Made by a program: the position numbers and the translations under genes. Positions 34,906 to 43,531 of a stretch of DNA of 64,000 nt are shown here, one piece after another. Numbering within the stretch: position 1 is the first letter of the stretch; each line of letters begins with the position of its first letter. Under the pieces are notes generated by a model, which worked only from the letters and a program-made list of their open reading frames with translations, made no database searches and was not told where the DNA came from. Source of the stretch: Tricholoma matsutake (Eukaryota; Basidiomycota; Agaricomycetes; Agaricales; Tricholomataceae); NCBI GenBank assembly GCA_026075535.2, contig AP026545.1, forward strand, positions 3,472,001 through 3,536,000, given 5' to 3'.

Positions 34906-36115
34906 TTATTTTATTACTTAGTAGTAGTAATAAAGACTCCTGGTTAAATCCCAGTGGAGTCCCAGTGGATTCTTGGTAGAGTCCTGGTAGAGTCCTGGTA
35001 GAGTCCTCATGGATTCCTGGTGAGTCCCAATTCCTGGTAGAGTCCTGAGAGTCCTGGGGGATTCCTGGTACCAGAGTCCTGGGGAATTCCAGGAATTCCT
35101 CCTGGAAGAGTGTAGTTTACCAGGAATCAACCAGGAATCCCCCTGGAATGGGAAGAGCCAGGAATATATACTTGAGTCACAAATGGCTGGAACATTGGTT
35201 CCCAATAATCCTCCAGGAATACGTGGGGGAGGACGAAGACCTCAGTCTTTGATGCAAAACTTCAACAACTATAAGCAATTGGATTTTCAAAGACATCATT
35301 TGTTGTTGGGGTTCCCTTTACAAAATCGTTACTAACAATGGTGGACCATTCATTGCAGCACTCAAATATCTTGCAAAATGATACCACTTCAAATCAGTGG
35401 CTACAATTCTTGTGCAAATGGTCTTGTTGAAAGAACCCACCTCAACGTTTGACAATCACTATTCAAGGCTGTTGATGGAGACCAGAAGAAATGGAGCTCT
35501 GGAGCACACTGTGTTCTGGGCAGAATGAGTCACAGCTCATAAATGTATGGGTTGTTCACCTTACTTTGCAGTTGCAGGTTCCCATCCCCTTATTCCCCTC
35601 AACATCTCCAAAGCAACCTATTTGCAACCCCCACCCAATTCCATCTTATCAACAACCAATCTCATTGCTCAACATGGTATTGCACTATAAAAACAATCTG
35701 CCAACCTCAAAACCCTCTATTCAAACATCAACACTGCTCGACTCAAAGCCACAAAATGTTTCAAACTTGCCCACCAACACACTATCTGTGATTACAAGTT
35801 TGGAAAAGGCAACTTAGTGCTACTTCAAAACATGCAAATCAAAAAATTCCTCAACTGCAAGATGCAAGCTCAATACCTTGACTTATTGTCACTGATCAAA
35901 GCTTCAGAGGAGCCTACATCATCCGTGAACTCAACAGAACCATATTTCATCACCCTGTTGCCACCTTCTGACTCCTCCCCTATTTAGCTCAAAAATCCAT
36001 TCCCCTTCCTCCAAACTTCCTTGACATGGACACAGAATGTCTCAAAGCACTTCAAACAACTTTGGACACTGACAAAGATCTTCATGAAGAATTCCCAGAC
36101 CTCAGAAACAATTAG

Positions 36116-36502
36116 CCCCTTCTCTTTCTCTTTTATTTTATGACTTATTCATTTTTTTCAAATTCTTATAGTGTACTATACAAGTCACAATATTGCCCTA
36201 TAGTGTGGTCACACAAACTCTACAAGGGTTTTTCAGCCATGATGATCTTCTGAGCCTTTCCCTTATTTCATAACGTCTTTTCTTATGATTTACCTTCCGA
36301 CTTTTCATGATACTTATAAAAACTCAAAACACAAAAACAGATCTTATTCTGAACATTTGAAATTTTATGAATCTTATTACAAACATTACAAAATTTTCCT
36401 GTTTTACTTGTACTTATTTCTTATGTTTTTCAGTCTCTCAAAATCATAATTTTTATTTTATGAATTACCAAAAATGAAATAACAAAAATAAAAACAAACT
36501 GC
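36116..36502. other. AT-rich spacer between convergent R6 pol and accessory gene
   Basis: About 387 bp rich in T and A between two converging 3' ends (pol stop 36115, accessory stop 36503). In R7 the matching spacer is 263 bp. It probably holds both 3' ends; no open frame of note. Confidence 0.5.
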
Positions 36503-37869
36503 CTACTCCTCATCTTCCAACACCACCTCTAGGGCCTTGATCTCTTTGTCCAGCATCTTACGCTGCATCCTTTTCCTCACCACCTCCTCTGAAATCATTC
36601 ATCAATGCTCCTCTACACCCAAAACCCCATCATCATCCTCTCAAACTGCCCAATCTTTGCCTTTCCTGTCTCACTTTGTCCACCCTTGCAACCTCAACAG
36701 ACCTGCCTCCAGTGTCTCCAATGGTCTGATGACTCGAATATGTCGCACTAAAACATTGTATACAGTTAGCAAAAATGAAAATGACGATGTTGAACTTTGA
36801 ACTTACCAGGCTTCAGACGCTCCAAAGGTTTCACCACTGCTGCCCTAACTGGCACTCGCTTCCCCTTTCCTTTTGGCACTCCTTCCTTGAAACCCCTTCC
36901 CAATAACACCCCTGTGCCTCTTGAGTGCAATTTGCAGCACTTAGCCACTCCATTGTCTACAATACATCTCAGTTGACTCTTGAACCTCACACAGCAATCA
37001 CACTATAACCATTTTTGTTAAGTGTTTGAAATAGTTTGAAAATTCACATGACTTATGGGTCCTTCAAAATCAAGGAGGCCCTCCTCCTTGAACTTCGTCC
37101 TTTTTGCCACCACTTTGTTGACTTCTTCCTCCAGCTCATCCTTGCCCTTGCTCTTGCCCTGGTCCTCAACCACCTTCCACTTCTGTGTCCCTATAATAAT
37201 GATGTCTTCATTGTCACTTTCCTCATCATCCTCACCGAGTTCTGCCTGCCTGATTGCCTCATGTTCTGTCTGCAACGCTGCACTACACTTCTTCAGCTCC
37301 TCTTTTGAGATAGTACAAGCTTGAAACTCAGCCACTAAAGCAGCATGAGTGTCTTTGAGTGCCTGTCATCATCCCTCGAGCTTTGCAGCTTTTGCTACTG
37401 CTGCCTGCCACTTCGCTTCCTCCTTGTCCACCCATTGTTTCACTTTGGCTGCCTCTGCCTCTGCCCATGCCTTTGCTTCAGTGGCCTCTGCTTCAGCCTT
37501 TGCCTTTGCTGCTGCTGCCAGCTCTTCTTCCCACTGTACCTGCGCTGCCAAATCCAAAAATAAAATGTCCCTGCCCCACGACAGCCATTTGTGACACACC
37601 AGAGGTGTGAACAGCTCACACGCCTCATCTACAATCTTCTGGACAGCGTCAAAGCATTCTTCCTTGAGACTATCAGCAAGCTCATCATATTCAGACTGTA
37701 GACACATGGTTAGCCCTCAAAAACATCATGAAAATGTGTTGGGACTCACCATTTTTTCATAAAACCCCTTTCCCCATATTTCAAAGTTGAGCTCCTCAGC
37801 CACACCCTTTTCAGGCATAACTTTTGTGTACTCAACAACAGCAGATTCAAATTCCAGTAAAAGCAACAT
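36503..37869 (-). pseudogene. Antisense accessory gene of R6, four exons (about 399 aa)
   Basis: Exons on the minus strand: 37869-37750 (120 nt), 37695-37057, 37002-36807 and 36747-36503. Introns are 54, 54 and 59 nt. All phases match the R7 copy and the total is 400 codons. The protein runs MLLLLEFESAVVEYTKVMPE...WGKGF, then SEYDELADSLKEEC and HKWLSWG, an Ala/Glu/Lys-rich coiled coil (AAAAKAKAEAEATEAKAW), an acidic GEDDEESDNEDIIII, GLLDFEGP, a cysteine cluster CDCCVRFKSQLRCIVDNGVAKCCK, KGKGK, and a terminal LDKEIKALEVVLEDEE. Breaks: two TGA in exon 2 (near 37370), four TGA in exon 4, the second donor changed from GT to AT, and paired local shifts after the cysteine cluster. The function is unknown. 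It lies antisense to pol, starting 163 bp from the 3' LTR. Confidence 0.82.
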
Positions 37870-38031
37870 GAACAGAGGATGCAGATGGATGAGTAAGACT
37901 CAAGGATGAAAGGAAATGCCAGGTTTTTGAATTGCCCTTATAGGTTTTCAACATGATCACACATTTGTCACATGACCATGAAACTTTGATCGGCTGACTG
38001 AGGACAGTCAGGATTTCAGTAAGGGGGAAAA

Positions 38032-38384
38032 TGATAGGTCCACCTCAAGCGCTGAGCTCTGGAAACACTCTGACACACTCTGACACTTCCCCACTGATGC
38101 CTTGAACACATATGAATGCCTACAAACCCATGAAACGTCTTCAAAATCCTTTGAATTGCTTTGTACCACTTTGAACAACTTTGAACAGCTTTGTATCACT
38201 TTGAACATATCTGGCCACTGTCCCCTTACCCTACTGACCTTTGGACATCTTTTGCATTCTATGGAATACACTGGCCTCTTCTTGTCCTGGCTGTTCAATC
38301 AAAGGCACATTGTGTTGCTATTGAGATATTTTCAAATTATTGCCTTTTTTGGAACCCTTGGTTCAACATGCTCTCGAATAGGCT
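38032..38384 (+). repeat. 3' LTR of R6, truncated
   Basis: TGATAGGTCCACC..., preceded by the polypurine tract GTAAGGGGGAAAA. It matches the start of the R7 LTRs (TGATAGGTACACC). The element G begins at about 38384 (TAGCACAGG). Confidence 0.75.
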
Positions 38385-38756
38385 ATAGCACAGGTTAGTA
38401 GAACCCATGCAGGTTATGAGTATGGGTAGGCACAGATATGAGGACAGGTCATAATTTCCATGACCCATAACCTGTGCCTACCCCTCACTAAGGGGGAGGG
38501 CAAGAGCAAAATCTAAAATACATACATAGTAAATTACATGATGTACAACTATATATCTACTTATTAACAAATAAAAAGTTGGGTAAGCCCATCTTAGAAG
38601 GGGAAATGGGAGGCTTATATACCCCCAGGTGCACTGACCATTTGGTCTTGTGTGCACATTGTGTCTTTGTTGATTGTTGATGCATTATTTACCTACCTTT
38701 GCACTTTGTCATGGTATCATTGATGCCTCCATTGTCCATCATCCACCTACCACTGC

Positions 38757-39136
38757 TAGTGTTGCCTCGACCGACTTTTGGCATTTTTGTATATTGAGAA
38801 TAACTTGATACCATGTGCCCGGACCACTTAGTGTTGAGAGAGGACCCATCGACTTTTGGGGTCGTGCATCCATGTAAATATTTTGAGAATTTTATAAATT
38901 TTATTGGAATTGATATTGCCCTTGACTTATTTTTTCAAGTCAACCAGTAAAACATAAGTCAAGGGCAATATCAATTCCAATAAAATTTATAAAATTCTCA
39001 AAATATTTATATGGATGCAAGACCCCAAAAGTCGATGGGTCCTCTCTCAACACTCAGTGGTCCAGGCACATGGTATCAAGCTACTCTCAATATACAAACA
39101 TGCCAAAAGTCGGTCAAGGCAACATTAACCACATTA
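38757..39136. mobile_element. Foldback hAT-like MITE, family M2-like, inside G
   Basis: A palindrome of about 380 bp: TAGTGTTGCCTCGACCGAC at the left is mirrored by GTCGGTCAAGGCAACATTA at the right, with arms continuing almost to the centre near 38940. Left flank ACCACTGC (38749-38756) and right flank ACCACCGC (39137-39144) would be an 8-bp duplication with one CpG transition, if a 9-bp ACCACATTA repeat at the right end belongs to the element. Confidence 0.75.
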
Positions 39137-39467
39137 ACCACCGCCATCACCTGCTCCTTCAACACTCACTGCCCCACTCCCATGCCCCTCAACATGCCAA
39201 ACACAGCCATGGCCAATGGACAGAAAATGGGCCCAAATGCTGATGTATGGTATTTGGGCCCCAGGTAAATTTTTTCTTTCTTTTTCTTCTTTTTACTACT
39301 TTGATTTCATTTTTAGGTTATAAGCATCTTGTAACAATGGGACCAGATTACCCCACCACTGTGAGCCCCTGCTCACAGGGTGATGGATGGCAGGGTGATG
39401 ACCAACTGGCAAACCAACACCCAATGATGAGGAACAGCAAATGATGGGGAATGAACGAGGAGGGGAC

Positions 39468-39850
39468 TGTTGAGATGTACACTGGAAACAGGTATCATCC
39501 TATCTGATGATATGGTCATTGATCCCATCACTGACATCCCATTATGGTGTGTCAGCATTCCAACATCCCTTTATGGCATGTTGGTGTTATTAGTAATAAG
39601 TCTTTTGGAATGTTCCCTTTATACTCACTCTCTGCTGGTTACCTTTATGACTTCTAGTATATATACCCTATGATATTAGTTAGACACCTCAGTCAATCAT
39701 ACAATGACTGAGGTGAGTAACATTCCATAGAACCTTACATACTAGATTACTAATAGTACCATAGTCTATTCTTATCTAGGTACTATTTGCTCGTATAGAG
39801 TCAATTATACAATGACTGAGTCTATTCTTATCTAGGATCGATTCTCTACA
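39468..39850 (+). repeat. 5' LTR of R8
   Basis: TGTTGAGATGTACAC...ATTCTCTACA, 383 bp. A TATATATA motif near 39659 is the likely promoter. An internal short repeat (ACAATGACTGAG) occurs twice. Confidence 0.9.
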
Positions 39851-39862
39851 GGTTATGGGCCA
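39851..39862 (+). promoter_or_regulatory. Half-tRNA(iMet) primer-binding site of R8
   Basis: GGTTATGGGCC directly after the LTR. It is complementary, with one mismatch, to the initiator-tRNA anticodon region (CTCATAACC), the internal tRNA primer used by Drosophila copia and many fungal copia elements. Confidence 0.65.
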
Positions 39863-40039
39863 CTCCTGTCTCTTTTGAGCGATGGTAGATAATCTCCTAG
39901 CCACTTGATGCTTTACTACGTCATTTTTTTTTGATCGAAAATCCGATCACTATCCCATTTTGGATCACGGATTACCCTTTGTGCAATCAAAACCCCTAGA
40001 TGGTCTCTTTGAATCTCAATTTTTTTTCCTATACCCAAC

Positions 40040-40678
40040 ATGACAGAATCTAGCCCTCCCTCAGCTACCCCAATCAAACTCTCAGTTCAGTATTCCAGCG
40101 AGAAACTTGACAAACTTAAATCAAATTACAAAGAATGGTGCAAGGAGATTACCATCACCCTTTCATTGAATGGTCTCTAAGACTATGTCACCGGCACAAT
40201 CACTGCACCTGCTACTTCTGAAACTCATGCATTAATCAACTGGAAGGCCAACTCCCATCTTGCATACACATTTCTAGCTTCTAGCATTGTTTCATCTGAA
40301 TGCCCTTTTATAGATATGGAAAAGGACACAACTGCATATTGGGAGGTGCTTCATAAACAACACCAGAATGAGGGTCCAGTTTGTCAAGTCCAGCTATTAC
40401 AACAGGCCCTCACCATTCAATGCACCACTGAGACCCCCCTTCCTGAGATGACTGACAAAATTTGCACTCTCATTGACCGCATGTTTGCTATGGGGGATAT
40501 TAAACCCAACCTCCTTTGTTGTATTGCTCTCCTAAACTCCCTCAGCGACAATTTCCCTCATGCACGTTCCATCATTTCTCGTGATATTGCCACATCCACG
40601 AAGGAATCCCCTTACACATCAAAGGATATCCACTCATTTTTGGAGAACAAACAATCCCTCCTTGAGAATGACCACCAT
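40040..40678 (+). pseudogene. R8 gag, N-terminal part
   Basis: MTESSPPSATPIKLSVQY, then KLKSNYKEWCKEITITLSLNGL, AYWEVLHKQHQNEGPVCQVQLLQQAL and LLNSLSDNFPHARSIIS: a typical copia gag (UBN2-like) fold. One in-frame TAA near 40181. It ends at the R7 insertion. Confidence 0.83.
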
Positions 40679-41791
40679 TGATGATACTCGACCAGGAAAC
40701 CCAAACAAAACCCACAAAAAGGCTTCGGATGGTATAACACAGGTTAGAGGAAGGTTGCAAGGTGGTACTAAATATCACCGCTGTTACCCGAGGTTAGGGA
40801 AACAGCTTTAGAGAGGGTCCGATGATGTTCAATGAGGTTTGAGAGCATACGAAGCACTGCAATAATGTTTGAGGAAAGTTCAAAGATGTTCAAAGATGTT
40901 CAAAGATGTTCAAAGATGTTCAAAGATGTTCAAAGATGTTCAAAGATGTTCAAAGATGTTCAAAGATGTTTGAAGATGTTTGAAGATGTTTGAAGATGTT
41001 TGAGGGGCTTATAGAGGATGTGGATGATTTCGACAAAGGCTGAGGATAGACTATAAGGATGTAGAAGGGCTTTGAGAGGGGATAGACAATAGACAATAGT
41101 TTCGAGAAGCTAGTATGAGAAGTTCGAAGAAGTTCAGCATAAAACACTGAACTTTGAGACTAAGTCAAGAGGCTTGGACTCAAGAGAATTGCTCTTAAAT
41201 CAGACAATTGGTGTGAGAGGATGATCTATTATGTCTTTCTAAGTAGCTAGTACAAGGCTATATATGTTTGGAAGAGATGGTACTTAAAAGGAAATAAAAC
41301 ATGAGGCATACATGAGGCAAGGTATAAAACAATAAAGAACTTTGCAAATCATAAAATAAATGAAAGAAGATGAGAAGGGAAACATATAGTCACGATGTAT
41401 TATGGGTACCTGTCCTATTGATCCAATATATCATCAAGACATCAAAGTGCCACAATTGCATCCTAAAATCCCATCGTCATGTCTCCTTGTGTCCGGTGGT
41501 GCTCGATATGCAATGCAGTAACTCATACAAGGTGTGCTGCATGTATCTGAAGGGCGGTGCGATAGGTATATGGTGGCTGAAGACGTTTGAGGTGCTGCAA
41601 AGACATTTGAACCTGCTCAAAGTGTTGCAAAGTCATTCGAAGTCATTCGAGATTGTTCGAAGTCATTTGAAGTAGTTTCAGAGCGGTCTCATGGGGTTCA
41701 TAGGGGTTCATAGGGGTTGGGAGCGTGTGTGGTGATGTGTCGATGCATTTGGAGACGTTCCCAGAGCTTAAAGTGCAAGGTGTACCTATCA
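40679..41791 (-). repeat. 3' LTR of R7 with expanded minisatellite
   Basis: 1113 bp, about 98 bp longer than its partner, mainly because a 10-bp unit CAAAGATGTT is repeated about ten times at 40870-40990 (with GAAGATGTTT variants). Inner flank TCCTCCCCCTTAC is the polypurine tract on the minus strand. Confidence 0.9.
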
Positions 41792-41939
41792 TCCTCCCCC
41801 TTACTGAAATCCTGACTGTCCCAGTCAGCCAATCGGAGTCACATGTGAAATGTGTGATTGTGTTGAAACTGTAAACAAAAGCTGAAAAACTTCTCGTTCT
41901 TCTTCATCATTCCTACACCCTCGATACTAGCTTTTCATC

Positions 41940-43268
41940 ATGTCTCTCCTTGGTGAACTCAACACCAACATCCTCGACTATGCCAAATCAATGCCCGAGC
42001 GCAATGCCACCAAAGATTTGGACTTCAAAGTGTGGGGGAAGGGTTTTTGCAACAAAATGGTATGTTTCTGCATTTGTTTTGTTGTATGGGTGGCTAAAAC
42101 ATTTGGTCTAGGGTGAATATGATGAGCTTGCCGATGATCTTGGTGAAGAGTGCGATCCAGCCGTTCAAAAGGTTGTTGATGAAGTTTTTGAGCTGTACCA
42201 ACCATTGGCCCAGCACTAATGGCTTTCATGGGGTGCCAAGCTACTATTTTCGGAGTTGCATGAAGAGGTGGAACGTGAAGATCGAGAAGCTGCTGAGGCG
42301 AAAGCACAGGTGGAGGCCAAGGAAGAGGTGAGGCGAATTCGGGAGGAGGAGGAACTAGCTCGAGAGGCAGCAGCGGCTGCTAAGAAGGCCAAACTGGATG
42401 ATCAGAGGGCCACTCTTGTCAAGGCTTGCAAAATGGCGCTGGGTGAATTTTGCGCCAAGACCCTCTTGAAGGCAGAGTTGTTGCGACGAAATGAGGAACT
42501 GGTGGCCGAAGCTAAATCAATCGAGAAGGCTGAGGCAGGGGTCGAGGACGAGGATGAGGAGGAGCTGCCCGTGGTGCAGGTGACAAAACAAAAGGTAGTG
42601 GAGATCGAGGGATGTGAAGATGGGGAGGACGAAGTTGAGGACTCCATGGAGGCAAAGTGAGCAAAGTGAGCAACAAGTGGATTGCTCAATTTCAAGAGTC
42701 CAGTGAGTTTTCATTTTGACTTCGAAGGTTTTTCAGACTGCTAACCATGTTGTAGTGCGATCGATGTGCTGGGATGAGATCCCAGCCACACTGTGTGGTT
42801 GAAGAAGGGGCGCCAAAGTGCATCAAGTGCACCAAGGTGCTGCAGGGATGTTATTGGGAGGGGGTGTTGAGGAAAGGTCTTCAAAAAGGCAAGGGGAGGA
42901 AGTTTGGGGCTGCAAAAGATGTTTTGCAGTTGAAACCAGGTGCGATTCTCATTCGGACTCCTTGCGAACCTTTCTAACTTTCTGATCGGATTGTTTTAGC
43001 TCTTTGAATTTGAGTTGTTGGGCTGGTCAAGGCAGAGTAGACAGTTGCGGGACCATTGAAACCGTCGACGCCAAAGTCGAAGCACAAAAAACAGTCGGAA
43101 GGGAAGGGCAAAGCAAAGGAGGTGTCATCAAATGATGATATTGAGGTCGTCAGCAACGAATGGGTGGTTCAACACCAGATGCTTGCAGCAAAGTTAGTAC
43201 AGAAGAAGGTGGAGATGGAAGTTCTGGGGAGGGAGATAGAACTTTTAGAAGTTATGATGGAGGAGTAG
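41940..43268 (+). pseudogene. Antisense accessory gene of R7, four exons (387 aa)
   Basis: Exons 41940-42059 (120 nt), 42112-42702, 42756-42939 and 43000-43268. Introns of 52, 53 and 60 nt run from GTATGT, GTGAGT and GTGCGA to TAG. The spliced frame is 388 codons with no frameshift. The protein: MSLLGELNTNILDYAKSMPE...VWGKGF, GEYDELADDLGEEC, WLSWG, a coiled coil (EEVRRIREEEELAREAAAAA), acidic VEDEDEEELPVV, GLLNFKSP, then a cysteine cluster CDRCAGMRSQPHC...CIKCTKVLQGC (C-x2-C-x8-C-x8-C-x2-C-x6-C, Zn2Cys6-like), QKGKGRK, and terminal VLGREIELLEVMMEE. Nonsense codons: TAA 42217, TGA 42658 and 42667, two TGA and one TAG in exon 4. It is convergent with pol (263 bp between stops) and starts 149 bp from the 3' LTR. 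Possibly a nucleic-acid-binding regulator; function unproven. Confidence 0.85.
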
Positions 43269-43531
43269 AAAAAAAAAGACTTCATTGTATTTTTGTATTT
43301 TTGTTTTTCTTTTCAATTTAAATCTTGTGAGTCTCAAAAAGTAGCAAATAAAAGAAAAAGAAAAAGAAAGAAAATAAAGAGAATAAGGGAAAGGCTCAGT
43401 AGATCATCATGGCCAGAAAACCCTTTTGGAGTTTGCGCGACCATGCTATGATGCAATATTGCAACTTGTATTGTACACTAAAAGAAATCAAAGTCCTAGG
43501 TAAGTGATTGTGAACAAAGAAAAGAGAATAA

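Larger units (their letters stand above)
32668..35243 (-). mobile_element. F1: large non-autonomous DNA transposon, TSD AGTCTTTG
   Basis: 2576 bp, perfect 8-bp duplication (32660-32667, 35244-35251) restoring R6 integrase. Ends are degenerate inverted repeats around CTCCCCCAC (left CTGAACTTTACACTCCCCC). It is the inverted-orientation relative of F2. Contents in order: subterminal tandem repeats (CCAGTGGGACTCACCA type, 32730-32812), an outward tRNA-like module, CCCTCGCAT/ATGCGAGGG hairpins (near 33111), GAGCA...TGCTC hairpins, GGGCCCAAA palindromes followed by intron-like segments on the minus strand, a second outward tRNA-like module and more subterminal repeats (34930-35110). No transposase is seen. 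The 8-bp duplication is consistent with hAT. Confidence 0.8.
31931..36115 (+). pseudogene. R6 pol: RNase H end and integrase
   Basis: Opens with LVHIAGTHHGPDGLS (end of RNase H), then the integrase zinc-binding region (HTTHDDIGHKMILATKAVIAPQFWWPNM...CHLCQ). After F1 it continues WIFKDIICCWGSLYKIV and CMGCSPYFAVAGSHPLIPLNIS, and ends DKDLHEEFPDLRNN* at 36115. Stops and shifts are frequent. R7 has the same ending (DKDIPEDLLDFEDK*), which fixes the pol terminus. Confidence 0.8.
31931..38384 (+). mobile_element. R6: Ty3/gypsy element (TGATAGG family), 5'-truncated
   Basis: Carries the end of RNase H, integrase, an antisense accessory gene and a partial 3' LTR, all matching R7 at 40679-51418 in the opposite orientation. 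Everything before the RNase H end is missing. F1 (32668-35243) lies inside the integrase. The 3' LTR is cut at about 38384 by element G. Confidence 0.85.
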
